The translations under genes and the position numbers were made by a program. This document shows, in pieces, positions 14,691 to 24,399 of a DNA stretch of 42,338 nucleotides; position 1 is the first letter of the stretch, and the number at the start of each line of letters is the position of its first letter. Source of the DNA: WRIS01 sp050945135 (GTDB taxonomy: Bacteria > Actinomycetota > Coriobacteriia > Coriobacteriales > Eggerthellaceae); NCBI GenBank assembly GCA_050945135.1, contig JBMNSJ010000016.1, positions 1 through 42,338 on the forward strand. The letters are read 5' to 3'. A model generated the notes under the pieces. That model worked only from the letters and a program-made list of their open reading frames with translations. It was not told the DNA's origin and ran no database searches.

Positions 14691-15346
14691 AGCCCGAAAC
14701 TTTCAGCACCGTTGTTCCCTTTTGGGAACACTTGAGCGAGCAAGACAAAAAGGAACTCGCTTCAATTTCGAGCATTCAGAGCTACGGCGCAGGTGCTTGT
14801 ATCCACAATGCTGACCAAGCATGTATTGGTGTGTTCTTTGTTTTGTCAGGATTTGCACGGGCTTACATGCTTTCAGAAGAAGGCCGTGAGATAACGCTGT
14901 TTCGGGTCGAGAAGCATGAAAGCTGCGTTCTGTCCGCTTCTTGTGTGCTGCCACTCGTCACTTTTGACATTTTAGTTGTTGCGAGCGAAAAGGCTGAGCT
15001 TTTAGTCATGCCGGCAGATTACTATAGCAAGCTCCTTGAACGAAACGTAGCTGTTGAAGCCTATACCTACAAACAAGCCACCATCCGTTTTTCTGAGGTG
15101 ATGTGGGTTATGCAACAACAGGTGTTCATGGGACTCGACAGACGTCTCGCAATCTTTCTTCTCGATGAAATCGACCGCACAGGAGAAGCGCGCATAAACG
15201 CAACTCATGAGGAAATAGCGCGCAATATCGGCTCGGCACGTGAGGCAGTATCACGCATGCTGAAAACATTCGCCGACAAAGGCTTGGTTGAGCTTTTTCG
15301 CGGCGGCGTTGTGGTTTTGGACAAACGGGGTCTTCGGGAGCTGTGA
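14684..15346 (+). CDS. Crp/Fnr family transcriptional regulator
   Basis: A 220-residue regulator with an N-terminal cyclic-nucleotide-binding-type beta-barrel (about 10-125; YGAGACIHNADQ, VLSGFARAYMLSEEGREITLF) and a C-terminal winged helix (about 150-215; THEEIARNIGSAREAVSRMLKTF, the recognition helix). Cys residues occur at 39, 47, 82 and 87, but not as the clear N-terminal four-Cys Fnr cluster, so sensing of oxygen through an Fe-S cluster is uncertain. GGGAGGAG precedes the ATG at 14684. It lies upstream of, and convergent to, pntAB and a few kilobases from the ccm operon, one possible target. Confidence 0.9.
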   Translation: MVEPETFSTVVPFWEHLSEQDKKELASISSIQSYGAGACIHNADQACIGVFFVLSGFARAYMLSEEGREITLFRVEKHESCVLSASCVLPLVTFDILVVASEKAELLVMPADYYSKLLERNVAVEAYTYKQATIRFSEVMWVMQQQVFMGLDRRLAIFLLDEIDRTGEARINATHEEIARNIGSAREAVSRMLKTFADKGLVELFRGGVVVLDKRGLREL

Positions 15347-15762
15347 CCTTGCAACAGATTGTAGCGATTGCAAGGGCGTAAGTAGGTCCTTTTCTGAGTG
15401 TTCTACGGTAGCGAAGCCAAAAATCTGGCGGAAGCCAGCTCATTTTGCATGAAATTGAAGCTTATGCCCGGTCAAAACCGCCATATGAAGCCAAAAGGCG
15501 CTCTGCCACAACCTGCCGCAACAGCCACGTCCTTGCCACCTGGGTTTTTCCGAAGTAAGGAATCGTTGATTCGCAATCAGGGCGGGCATATCCTTCAATC
15601 TCATACAGAATGCCTATCATCTTGAGCTTTTTTGCGAGGACGCTGCTCGGGCAAAGTTTAAGCAAGCATTGAGATTGCGTAATCAATTCAACAGCCGTGA
15701 CACGTGTATTCATCTGAGATCAAATCGCAAACAACACGAGTAAGGCGAGGGCGTCTTAGGAA
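15347..15762. other. Gene-free convergent intergenic region
   Basis: Between the Crp/Fnr gene and pntB (convergent) there are 416 bases without a convincing gene. CCTTGCAA/TTGCAAGG (15347-15375) forms an 8-bp hairpin right after the regulator stop and may act as a weak terminator. A short minus-strand frame (15462-15713) has no ribosome-binding site and no recognisable protein. Confidence 0.5.
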
Positions 15763-17283
15763 TTAAAGGTGCTTGATGATTTCGTCAATTCTCTGCTTGG
15801 CATCGCCAAAGAGCATAAAGCTGTTGTCCTTGAAGAAGAGTGGGTTTTGAACACCTGCATATCCAGTTGCCATGCTCCTCTTGAAAATAATGACACGTTT
15901 CGCATTCCACGCCTCAAGCACAGGCATGCCCGCGATAGGACTGTTCGGGTCGTCGAGTGCCGAAGGATTCACGGTATCATTTGCCCCGATAACCAGCACA
16001 ACATCGGTGTTGGAAAAATCATCGTTAATTTCGTCCATCTCGAGCACGATATCGTAAGGAACCTTTGCCTCAGCAAGTAGTACGTTCATATGCCCAGGCA
16101 ATCTTCCCGCTACCGGATGAATACCAAACCTGACCTCTACTCCTCGGGAACGAAGCTTTGAAGTTAGATCCGCAACCGCCCGCTGAGCTTGTGCTACGGC
16201 CATGCCATACCCTGGAACGATAATGACACTCGATGCATTCTTGAGTACTTTCGAAGTGTCCTCAACATTGCACTCACGGTAGTCGCCGTAATCTTTCTTC
16301 TCTCCGACAACTCCCCCATCGCTTCCAAAACCACCTGCAATGACGCTAATAAAGTTGCGATTCATGGCTTTACACATGATGTAGGACAGGTATGCACCAC
16401 TTGATCCAACCAGCGCTCCGGTAATGATGAGCAGATCATTATCGAGTGACAAACCTACCGCTGCTGCTGCCCAACCAGAATAGGAGTTGAGCATGCTCAC
16501 TACAACAGGCATATCGCCGCCACCGATGCTCGCAACAAGATGAATACCAAGAAGCAGCGAAAGAGCGGTTACCGCCACAAGCAGCAGAAATCCGAGATTT
16601 CCTTCTGGGTACATCACAAAAATGATGGTCAGGATAAGAAAAGCTGCGAGCGCCCCGAGATTGAGCACATTGCGCCCTGGAAGCATCAAAGGCGCACTTT
16701 TAATTTTGCCCGAGAGCTTAAGATTAGCGACAATCGAACCGGTAAAGGTCACGCCTCCAATAAAAACTCCCACAAACAATTCGCCAGAGTGCAAGGGATC
16801 AAAGGGGCTAAGGTAGAGCTCGTTTGCTTGGCTCGCATGAAGATAACTCACCCAACCCACCAGCACTGCCGCAAGCCCTACAAACGAATGCAAGAGCGCA
16901 ATAAGTTCTGGCATGCCGGTCATCTCGACTTTTCGAGCACGCAAGATTCCGATAACGGCACCAACTAGCATCGCAAGCACAATAACGATAATCGCCCAGG
17001 CCGGGGCTGGAGAGCTTATAAGAAAAAAGGCAAGCGAGCTAACACCTGTAGAAAGATTTACCAGCTCACCAGATTTTTGGATGCCAAAAACCGTACCAAG
17101 GATGGCAAAAATGAGGGCAATTGCCATACCGAGCATTCCGAGGATATTTCCACGCCTCGAAGTAGTGTGCTTTGAAAGACCTGCGAGGGCAAGAATAAAG
17201 AACAGGCCCGCAACGATGTAGGACCCTTGAACCAAAGAAGATGGAAGAGCCAAGCCAACATCGAATGCTACTGATTCCACCAT
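15763..17283 (-). CDS. pntB: NAD(P) transhydrogenase subunit beta
   Basis: PntB forms part of the proton-translocating transhydrogenase, which drives hydride transfer from NADH to NADP+ with the proton gradient. The protein has many N-terminal membrane spans and a C-terminal NADP-binding domain III containing VIIVPGYGMAVAQAQ, GIHPVAGRLPGHMNVLLAEA and DVVLVIGANDTVNP. The ATG at 17283 has AAAGG at 9 nt. A GTG two codons earlier (17289) overlaps the pntA stop and is an alternative. It is coupled to pntA. Confidence 0.94.
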   Translation of the reverse strand: MVESVAFDVGLALPSSLVQGSYIVAGLFFILALAGLSKHTTSRRGNILGMLGMAIALIFAILGTVFGIQKSGELVNLSTGVSSLAFFLISSPAPAWAIIVIVLAMLVGAVIGILRARKVEMTGMPELIALLHSFVGLAAVLVGWVSYLHASQANELYLSPFDPLHSGELFVGVFIGGVTFTGSIVANLKLSGKIKSAPLMLPGRNVLNLGALAAFLILTIIFVMYPEGNLGFLLLVAVTALSLLLGIHLVASIGGGDMPVVVSMLNSYSGWAAAAVGLSLDNDLLIITGALVGSSGAYLSYIMCKAMNRNFISVIAGGFGSDGGVVGEKKDYGDYRECNVEDTSKVLKNASSVIIVPGYGMAVAQAQRAVADLTSKLRSRGVEVRFGIHPVAGRLPGHMNVLLAEAKVPYDIVLEMDEINDDFSNTDVVLVIGANDTVNPSALDDPNSPIAGMPVLEAWNAKRVIIFKRSMATGYAGVQNPLFFKDNSFMLFGDAKQRIDEIIKHL

Positions 17284-17285
17284 AC

Positions 17286-18860
17286 TCACTCGCCTTTCCT
17301 AAACATCTTAAGCATGCGTTGAGTTACCGCAAATCCTCCGAAGATGTTTATTGAAGCAAGTAATACGCCAATGGCTGACAAAATCAGGATTGCCATATTT
17401 GTGCCCGTAAACAGGCTGATTGACTGGTCTATCAGCGCAAAGCCAGCAAGACAGGCCACAATAATAATGCCGCTAATTGCGTTCGTTACGCTCATAAGAG
17501 GCGTATGGAGTGAGTGAGACACATTTCCAATAATATAGAAGCCGATGACAACCGAAAGCATCAATACCATGAAGTGACTGATAAGCCCTTCAGGCGAAAT
17601 CGCGAAAAGCGCAAGTAGGGCACAGGTGCATATTGCAATAACAGCATACGAAAAGCCGCGACTCATCTGTTTTGGCTCGGCTTTTTCCTGTGCCGGAGAA
17701 GTTTTTTGAGGCTCTTCCTCTTCTTTGGGGAGCGCGCTCACTGGCACAGCAGGCGGTGGCCACATAATCTGACCGTCCTTTGTTACCAGCATGCCTCTTT
17801 GAACGACATCCTCAAGATTGAGGCAAAGGCTCCCATTTTTCTCAGGCGTTAAGAGCTTCATGAGGTTCACAATGTTTTGACTAAAGAGCTGGGATGCCTG
17901 TGTAGGAAGGCGCCCGGGCAAATCAGTGTAACCAATAATTTTGACGTCGTTGTCGGTTAGGACAACTTCATCTGGCTTTGATCCTTCGACGTTTCCGCCC
18001 ATGCCCGCTGCCATATCTACAATAACGCTTCCCGGTTTCATGGAAGCAACCATGTCTGCCGTAATAAGGCGTGGAGCGGGAAGCCCTGGGATAAGCGCTG
18101 TAGTGATGATGATGTCAACATCTTTAACCTGCTCGGCATACATACGAGCTGCAGCTTCTGCGTAATCTGCGGTGGCTTCTTTGGCGTAACCATCTGAGCT
18201 TTGCTGGCTTTCTGCCTCTACGCCTACAAACTCGGCTCCCATCGACTCCACCTGTTCGGCAACCTCTGCTCGAATATCAGTGGCACGCACGACAGCACCC
18301 AGCGAACTTGCAGTTCCGATAGCTGCAAGACCTGCCACACCAGCGCCCGATACCAAAACCTTAGCTGGAGGCACCTTTCCTGCTGCTGTGACCTGGCCCG
18401 TAAAGAAGGAGCCAAAGGCATTTGCGGCTTCTATGACTGCGCGATATCCTCCAATGTTTGCCATGCTCGAGATGACGTCTAGAGATTGTGCGCGTGATAT
18501 ACGAGGAACCGAATCCATGGCAAGCGTGGTGATTTCTGCTGCCGCAAGCTTTTGGAGAAGCTCGGGATTTCTCGGAGCATTGATGAGACTGATGAGGTAG
18601 CTACCCTTTTTCATTGCCGCAATCTCTACATCGGTAGCTTCGTTGATTTTAGTAATGATATCTGAATTGAGGACATCGGCGCTTGTGCCTATCCGTGCGC
18701 CAGCCTCCATGTAGGCCTTATCGGGAAATGCCGCCTTAACACCAGCTCCAGACTCTATTACCACTTCATAGCCAAGCGAAATGAGCTGGGCAACCGATTT
18801 GGGCGTGGCTGCCACACGTGTCTCTTGTGCCGCAGATTCTTTAGGAATCCCTATCTGCAT
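17286..18860 (-). CDS. pntA: NAD(P) transhydrogenase subunit alpha
   Basis: The 524-residue alpha subunit binds NAD(H) in domain I (GIPKESAAQETRVAATP at the start, Rossmann motif LVSGAGVAGLAAIGTA, and DLPGRLPTQAS). A Glu/Pro/Lys-rich linker (about 365-390) leads to four C-terminal membrane helices, so alpha-1 and alpha-2 are fused as in Escherichia coli. I start at the ATG at 18860 (MQIGIPKE), the conserved N terminus, though its GGGAAGG lies close. A TTG at 18887 has no ribosome-binding site. PntAB supplies NADPH for biosynthesis. Confidence 0.94.
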   Translation of the reverse strand: MQIGIPKESAAQETRVAATPKSVAQLISLGYEVVIESGAGVKAAFPDKAYMEAGARIGTSADVLNSDIITKINEATDVEIAAMKKGSYLISLINAPRNPELLQKLAAAEITTLAMDSVPRISRAQSLDVISSMANIGGYRAVIEAANAFGSFFTGQVTAAGKVPPAKVLVSGAGVAGLAAIGTASSLGAVVRATDIRAEVAEQVESMGAEFVGVEAESQQSSDGYAKEATADYAEAAARMYAEQVKDVDIIITTALIPGLPAPRLITADMVASMKPGSVIVDMAAGMGGNVEGSKPDEVVLTDNDVKIIGYTDLPGRLPTQASQLFSQNIVNLMKLLTPEKNGSLCLNLEDVVQRGMLVTKDGQIMWPPPAVPVSALPKEEEEPQKTSPAQEKAEPKQMSRGFSYAVIAICTCALLALFAISPEGLISHFMVLMLSVVIGFYIIGNVSHSLHTPLMSVTNAISGIIIVACLAGFALIDQSISLFTGTNMAILILSAIGVLLASINIFGGFAVTQRMLKMFRKGE

Positions 18861-19162
18861 TACCTTCCCAGCCTTTTCTCCTACCAATGCGTCAATGCTT
18901 TACGCTCTCTATTTTAGACATATACAAGCATAAAATAGCAAAACGAACCAAACAGTTAATTTTGAGAGGCTTACGAGTTGCTCAAAGACGCAAGACAAAA
19001 ACTTGTCCTTACCAAAAGAAGTGGTCGTCACACATAGCTACCGCAAGACCAAAGAGACATAGCCACAAAGAAGGGTGTCCGCAATCTGTCGCGTGTTTTA
19101 CACATGCAACATGTCAGTTTTTGCTAGAATAGCCGATACAAAATTTAAATAAAGGAGCTTCT
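18861..19162. promoter_or_regulatory. Divergent promoter region between pntA and the protease
   Basis: No coding region is visible. On plus, TGCTAGAAT (19123-19131) is a good extended -10 for the protease gene, about 30 nt upstream of its start. ACATG CAA CATGT (19102-19114) is a short palindrome just ahead of it, a possible operator. Confidence 0.45.
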
Positions 19163-22100
19163 ATGGCTAGTCATTCAGAATTCGCAAAACACAGAAACAA
19201 ATTGTGCGCAATTCTTCTCAGTTTCCTTCTCGCCTTCACAATGCTTCCCTTATTGCCCTCACAACAAGCGCTGGCAGAAGAATATTCCTTATCGCAGGCC
19301 GAAAGCGCAAAAATCATGCTTCAAGAAGGGCACGATTATGTTCCCGGCGAAGCTATTGTAATCATGGATGATTCTGCTCCTCAAAACACTATGCGTGCGC
19401 TATCTAACGACCTTCTTTCTACTGCCGAACCCCTTATGACGGTAAGTAAAACTGCGCTCGAAGAGCTTACTCCGGAAAACGCAGGTCAGAGCAGAGTACT
19501 TTCGACAATGAGCACACAAGCAGACTTAGCGATTAAACACATTACCTCAACCGAACTTTCGACTGATCAGCTGCTTGAGGCATTAGCTGCTGATACGCGA
19601 GTACTTATTGTCCAGCCGAACTACCTCTACGAAAGAGATTCCGACTGGTCGTTTGATTCGGATGCGACCACCCAATATAAACCGACTGCTCTGCTTCCGC
19701 AGAACGAGACCGCCGACCTGACTAAGTACCAATGGGCTAACGAAAATACAAAAGAGACTATATTCTTGCTTGGCAAAAAGGAGCTCGGTTTCGATACCAA
19801 ATCACCCAAATGGGCAGTTAATCGCACAACACCTGGCATCGAAAACGCAACAGGAACCATAGCGGTGCTTGATTCGGGCATCGATTACAACCACGATGAT
19901 CTCAAAAACGTCGTGCGCTCCGATATGAACACTTTCGTTGGGTACGGCGGTGCGCACGGTTTTTGTGCGGTTGACGGCGCAGATGCAACAGACCCTATGG
20001 ATATTGATGGACATGGCACTCACTGTGCGGGCATCATAGCAGGTGAGTGGAATTCGTTTGGAACAAGTGGAATAGCCTCAGGACAAAACATGAAACTTGT
20101 AGCTGTTCGTATCGAAAATGAACAAGGGCTCATCACCGATGCCTGGGCTATCAAAGGATATGAGTATTTAGCAGAAGCCATGCGCAATAATCTTGACCTC
20201 AAGGCAATTAACAATTCATGGGGTGGACCATCCGTTTCTCCCGCTTTTTGTGCCGCAGTCAACACCCTGGGAGAATTAGGCGCAATAAGTGTTGTAGCGT
20301 CAGGCAACGAGACAAAGGATATCGACATCAATCCAGACACGAGCTCGGGTGTTCATCAGAGCCCCTACAGCGTCGTGGTCAACTCATCAACAATGGCAGC
20401 AAGTGCTTCGCCGTTTAGCAACTATGGGCGCTATACCACCAATATTTTTGCACCGGGATCAATGATTTTGTCGACGTATCCGCTTGCGAAGGCTGCGTAT
20501 ATGCCAGAAGCGGTCGCGCAAACATCAGGCAAGAATATTGTGTATGAGAATTTCATTAATGATGGAACCTCACCAAGGGTAAGATTTTGGAAAACCTACG
20601 AGAACATAGGAACAGAATCTATTGGCGGTTACGACGCGGATGCCTACTTTGAGCATTCACCTAGTAACCCAACCCAAGAAATGTCCTGGAAGATTGAGGA
20701 AAAAGACTTAGAAGAGGGTACGGTGGAGTTTGGTAACACCACTATGTACTCACAGTATTCTCGTGTGTTCGTTGAAATACCTAAAGATAAAGAGGGTGAG
20801 GTAGACCAGGTCGCCTTTCACTTCAACACCGAAGGCTGGACAGGCACAAGCGGAGCCCGTCTTATTGTTAAGTGCGTCAAAAACTCTTCGCCAAACGAGG
20901 ACATAGGCGCGGTTGCCGCTAGTGAGGCATTATCTGGCAACGATTGGGGCACAGTATCTCTTGATCTTGAAAGCTTCTGCATTAAAAATGAGGCAACTCC
21001 CCTCATCCACAACGACGGGCATACCTTATGGCTCGAGGGAAGAATCGACTTCTTTGTCGAAGAGGGAAGCACAGAGAACCATCCAGCGTCGTATCATGTA
21101 GACGCTTTTGGTGTGGGCGCTTCGGATTCTGCTGTTCCCTACGCGTACTCGAGCGGGACCTCAATGGCTGCACCAGCAGCTACAGGAGCAGCAGCGGTCT
21201 TAGCGCTCAATGATGACACAAGCAAGCTGGCTTCTGAACAAGCAAAACTGCGTGCAGCACGCCTTAAGGGTTCGGTTAAGCCAATCGATGCTTTTGACGG
21301 CAAATGCACATCAGGGGGCGAACTTGACCTGAGCTATCACGAGGCAGGCGATTACACACCCGTAATTGATAGTGTCCAAACAAACCTGAACAGCCAAAAT
21401 GAATATGAGCTTACTATCTCAGGTTACTTTTTTGGCGACAACCCAGGGACGCTAGCCCTCTCGGACTCTTCAGTGACAATACAGAGCTGGACGGATACCC
21501 AGATTATAGCTTTGTGTCCTAGCACAATGCAGGATGGCCTTCATGAGGTAGCAGTTACCAGCCTTGCACAAAACAGAACAGGTCGCGGGGGCTTCCTTCT
21601 AGCCTTTCCGGAGTATCCAAACGAATCAAAAACACCTCGTTTTGAGATTGACTATCCCCTTCCCACCGAAGACCAGGGCTTTTCCTCTTCAACAGCTTCG
21701 GTAAAAATGACAGGTCTTGCAGGCAATCTTTACCTGATGCCCTACAGCACAGACGAAGAAGCTCTTTCTGAAACTCTATTCAAGCTAAACGTCAACGCAA
21801 AATCGTGGGAAGCAATTGCAGGATTTCCGAGCCCACTATTAGGTGCATCCATAACAACCTACGACGGCAAGATTTTCGTAACCGGAAGACTAGCGACGAC
21901 TCCCCATACGCAGGGTGTCTGGTCTTATGATCCTGCGATAAATTCCTGGAGTGAGCTAAACGGCAGTAACATTCCGTATTATGCGGGCATCGTCAATTGT
22001 AATGAGACCCTGTATGTGGCTGGGGGCAAGCTCTTTAGCGAGGAAAAGCAGGAATATGAGCACAATACAAACCTTTTAACATATAACCCCGCTGATGGTG

Positions 22101-22987
22101 TCACTCAAAAGGTTGCCGAACTCCCCGCAGCAGGAAATAGCCCCTTTGTTCAGGCACATGGTGATAAGGTACTAGTAAGCGGTGACGGACATTTGCATAA
22201 GTCCGGGTCACTTTTAATGTATTCAAGCTCCACAGGCACGCTTAGCGAGCTTTCGAAGTTTTTTCCTGGCTTCAACGACGCAAGGTCTAACGACTATGGC
22301 ATTGCCGCTGTTGAAGCAGGTGTAGTAATCTCGGGTGTCATTGCCTCAAGCGACTGGGCTACCTTCGATGATGAAGACACCTATCTTCTTGAGCTAGACA
22401 GCCCTAATCAAAGCGAGGCTCTTGCAACACTTGCACAGGGTAGCGTTTTTAAAGGCCTGGGAAAACGTGTATCCAACGCGCCACTTTATACTCCTTCATC
22501 GGCCGCCTATAAGGGGATGCTCTATACCTTCGGAGTTTCTGTTTATGAGCCCACCGAATACATCTTGCGTGCCACCGAGATGAATACTCTTGCTCAACCG
22601 GGCGACCTGTATACGATTACCTATAATAATGTCGACCCTCGTGAGCATAGCAACAGCGCAACATATTCGCCCACGAGTCTTCCATCTTCACTGAAGGCTG
22701 CTGCCGACCGAAGCGACATGCGCTTTGTGGGCTGGTATGACAACGCGCAGTTTAACGGCACTGCGGTGACTCAAATTGCTCGAGGAAGCTCGGGAGATTT
22801 AGTCTATTGGGCAAAATGGGAACCGATTGATGGCCCCACTCCTAGCCCTAGCCCCAATCCCGAGCAAGGCTCAAATCACTCAGCCTTAACTAAGGCAGGC
22901 GATTTTACGCACATTGCCATACTTGCAATAACACTGCTGATGATTCTTTCGGTAATTACTCTCAGAGCAATCCGTCGTCGCACATAA
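19163..22987 (+). CDS. Large surface-anchored subtilisin-like serine protease
   Basis: A 1274-residue S8 peptidase. The signal peptide ends near AxA (QALA, about residue 38) and a prodomain follows (to about 160). The catalytic triad is Asp237 (VLDSGID), His284 (GHGTH) and Ser667 (SGTSMAAP), with oxyanion Asn382 (ASGNE). About 200 residues (435-655) with a jelly-roll-like character are inserted before the serine. Then come an IPT/TIG-like domain (about 733-803), kelch-like repeats (about 850-1140), an InlB-type repeat (about 1150-1215, FVGWYDNAQFNG), a Pro/Ser spacer, a membrane helix and a basic tail. There is no LPXTG; anchoring is by the helix. AAAGGAG precedes the ATG. Substrate unknown; host or peptide-nutrient proteolysis is plausible. 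Confidence 0.92.
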   Translation: MASHSEFAKHRNKLCAILLSFLLAFTMLPLLPSQQALAEEYSLSQAESAKIMLQEGHDYVPGEAIVIMDDSAPQNTMRALSNDLLSTAEPLMTVSKTALEELTPENAGQSRVLSTMSTQADLAIKHITSTELSTDQLLEALAADTRVLIVQPNYLYERDSDWSFDSDATTQYKPTALLPQNETADLTKYQWANENTKETIFLLGKKELGFDTKSPKWAVNRTTPGIENATGTIAVLDSGIDYNHDDLKNVVRSDMNTFVGYGGAHGFCAVDGADATDPMDIDGHGTHCAGIIAGEWNSFGTSGIASGQNMKLVAVRIENEQGLITDAWAIKGYEYLAEAMRNNLDLKAINNSWGGPSVSPAFCAAVNTLGELGAISVVASGNETKDIDINPDTSSGVHQSPYSVVVNSSTMAASASPFSNYGRYTTNIFAPGSMILSTYPLAKAAYMPEAVAQTSGKNIVYENFINDGTSPRVRFWKTYENIGTESIGGYDADAYFEHSPSNPTQEMSWKIEEKDLEEGTVEFGNTTMYSQYSRVFVEIPKDKEGEVDQVAFHFNTEGWTGTSGARLIVKCVKNSSPNEDIGAVAASEALSGNDWGTVSLDLESFCIKNEATPLIHNDGHTLWLEGRIDFFVEEGSTENHPASYHVDAFGVGASDSAVPYAYSSGTSMAAPAATGAAAVLALNDDTSKLASEQAKLRAARLKGSVKPIDAFDGKCTSGGELDLSYHEAGDYTPVIDSVQTNLNSQNEYELTISGYFFGDNPGTLALSDSSVTIQSWTDTQIIALCPSTMQDGLHEVAVTSLAQNRTGRGGFLLAFPEYPNESKTPRFEIDYPLPTEDQGFSSSTASVKMTGLAGNLYLMPYSTDEEALSETLFKLNVNAKSWEAIAGFPSPLLGASITTYDGKIFVTGRLATTPHTQGVWSYDPAINSWSELNGSNIPYYAGIVNCNETLYVAGGKLFSEEKQEYEHNTNLLTYNPADGVTQKVAELPAAGNSPFVQAHGDKVLVSGDGHLHKSGSLLMYSSSTGTLSELSKFFPGFNDARSNDYGIAAVEAGVVISGVIASSDWATFDDEDTYLLELDSPNQSEALATLAQGSVFKGLGKRVSNAPLYTPSSAAYKGMLYTFGVSVYEPTEYILRATEMNTLAQPGDLYTITYNNVDPREHSNSATYSPTSLPSSLKAAADRSDMRFVGWYDNAQFNGTAVTQIARGSSGDLVYWAKWEPIDGPTPSPSPNPEQGSNHSALTKAGDFTHIAILAITLLMILSVITLRAIRRRT

Positions 22988-23072
22988 GCTGGGGGTCTTA
23001 CACCTGCCGATAAGACCCAGGTTTCCTGCTTGGCTTCATAAGGAAAAGACTTATCGGATTGAAAGGAGCAGT

Positions 23073-23132
23073 TATAGCGTGCTCCTCAGTTGCGGGTGAC
23101 AAGCTATAGCGTGCTTCTTGGTTGCGGGTGGC
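23073..23132. repeat. Two-copy 32-bp tandem repeat
   Basis: TATAGCGTGCTCCTCAGTTG (23073 on) is repeated 32 bp later as TATAGCGTGCTTCTTGGTTG (23105 on). Both copies continue into CGGGTG[A/G]C, with four differences over 28 bases. It immediately precedes the structured element. Confidence 0.65.
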
Positions 23133-23166
23133 TAGCGTTCCTTGTAACAAGGGCGCTGAGGGAAGA

Positions 23167-23302
23167 AATTGGCGATAGTGCGCGATTACAGTGCGGCTGA
23201 AGTGCCGAAACAGGCTCGCATCCATGGATTTATGCGTATTCACTAGCTGAGCGCACCCCCACAATCACGCACTATCGAGCTTCTTAGACATACGCGGTCG
23301 AA
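23167..23302 (-). repeat. Structured two-copy element, copy 2
   Basis: The arms CGATAGTGCGCGATT (23173-23187) and AATCACGCACTATCG (23263-23277) are identical to those of copy 1 (159-262), with arm-to-arm distance 90 instead of 89. The internal GCGTATTC (23234-23241) and the flanking GGTCGAA, exactly 19 nt past the right arm in both copies, are kept, while the intervening sequence has diverged. As with copy 1, it lies downstream of a minus-strand gene. Confidence 0.65.
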
Positions 23303-23391
23303 CGAAGCGAACATACCAGACGCAGACGGGTCTTTTGCCCTATGAAACCATTAGACGCGGGAGCTCTTCTTGGAGCCAGCTAGAAAAGAGC

Positions 23392-23416
23392 CTCGCTTTG
23401 ACGATTGCAAAGCGAG
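23392..23416 (-). terminator. Terminator of the 3-hydroxyacyl-CoA dehydrogenase gene
   Basis: CTCGCTTTG (23392-23400) and CAAAGCGAG (23408-23416) form a perfect 9-bp stem. On the minus strand it is followed by GCTCTTTTC. It lies about 35 nt after the stop at 23452. Confidence 0.75.
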
Positions 23417-23451
23417 ACCCCTCTGTCCTGATTATTTCCAACGCATTTGGA

Positions 23452-24399
23452 TTAGTTGTACTTATAGAATCCTTCTCCAGCGTTGATGCCCAACTTGCCC
23501 TTGTCGATATATTCTTCCTTTAAAAACTTAGCCGTTCTTGCATGCAAAGAATTTGGATCGGTATGGGTGTCTTCATGATTCATCACAATGTTGTAGGCAG
23601 TTGTTATGCCAACGACATCAAGGATGCGGAAAGGCCCGTTAGGTGCGCCCGTTGCCAACATCCAGGTTTTATCGATAGTTTCTACATCAGCAACTCCGTC
23701 AACGAGCAGCTGTTCGGCGGCTGAAAGAAAAGGAACGAGCATGGTATTGAGGATATAGCCCGCCTGTTCTTTCTTGAGCAAAAGCGGAATCATTCCAATT
23801 GCTGCAGCAAACTCTGCGACCTGGTTATAAGCCTCTTCGTCTGTTCCCGCATGCCCCATAACTTCTGCCGTATTTGATGCCCAAATATTATTGGCAAAGT
23901 GCAGTGCCAAAAACTTCTCGGGTCGGCCTGTCGAGTCAGCAAGCACGCTGGGTAGCAAGGTAGATGAATTGGTCGCAATAATTGTTTTTTCGGGTAGGAG
24001 TGACTTCATCTTGGTATAAAAGTCAATCTTTTCCTGCGGATTCTCTGCCAAAGCCTCAATCACGAGGTCTGCATCTTTCACAGCTTCAGCAAGATCGGTT
24101 GTGAATTTCATATTCTCGAAAGCCTCATTGGCCTTCGCAATCAATGCGTCAAAATCAACACCAGAAATATCGTTTGCATTTGGCACAAGTCCTCGGCTGA
24201 CAGGACCACCGTTTTCTTTAGCTGCACTAAGTTCGGCAAGGTAGATCTTATGCAATCTCTCAAGCTTTGGCTTAGCACGCTCGATTGAAGCATCACTGCG
24301 CAGCCACATCGTAACGTCGAAACCTTTGTATGCGGTTTGATAGGCGATTTGACTTCCTAATACACCGCCACCGATGAGTGTGACATTTTTTATATCCAT
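23452..24399 (-). CDS. 3-hydroxyacyl-CoA dehydrogenase family protein
   Basis: A 315-residue NAD(P)-dependent oxidoreductase of the 3-hydroxybutyryl-CoA/3-hydroxyacyl-CoA dehydrogenase family. The Rossmann motif GGGVLGSQIA lies at residues 9-18. ALAENPQEK, TNSSTLLPS (catalytic Ser/Asn region), LHFANNIW (catalytic His) and AGEGFYKY at the C terminus match the family. It would interconvert 3-hydroxyacyl-CoA and 3-oxoacyl-CoA. No thiolase, crotonase or acyl-CoA dehydrogenase lies nearby, so the pathway (butyrate-type, lipid or other hydroxy acid) is not revealed. The ATG at 24399 follows AGAGG at about 6 nt. Confidence 0.88.
   Translation of the reverse strand: MDIKNVTLIGGGVLGSQIAYQTAYKGFDVTMWLRSDASIERAKPKLERLHKIYLAELSAAKENGGPVSRGLVPNANDISGVDFDALIAKANEAFENMKFTTDLAEAVKDADLVIEALAENPQEKIDFYTKMKSLLPEKTIIATNSSTLLPSVLADSTGRPEKFLALHFANNIWASNTAEVMGHAGTDEEAYNQVAEFAAAIGMIPLLLKKEQAGYILNTMLVPFLSAAEQLLVDGVADVETIDKTWMLATGAPNGPFRILDVVGITTAYNIVMNHEDTHTDPNSLHARTAKFLKEEYIDKGKLGINAGEGFYKYN

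Larger units (their letters stand above)
22988..23451. other. Repeat-bearing intergenic region
   Basis: No gene is visible. GGGTCTTA/TAAGACCC (22993-23018) is a hairpin after the protease stop, perhaps its terminator although it lacks a T run. Further on are a 32-bp tandem pair (23073-23132), the second copy of the structured element (23167-23302) and the terminator of the dehydrogenase gene (23392-23416). Confidence 0.55.

Noticed and set aside
15570..15581. TTCGCAATCAGG matching the anticodon arm of tRNA-Ala
   Set aside because: Only 12 identical bases and no other cloverleaf parts; a match of this length is plausible by chance in a window of this size.
15462..15713. 83-codon minus-strand frame between the Crp/Fnr gene and pntB
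   Set aside because: No Shine-Dalgarno, no recognisable domain, and composition unlike neighbouring genes. A decayed gene remains possible.
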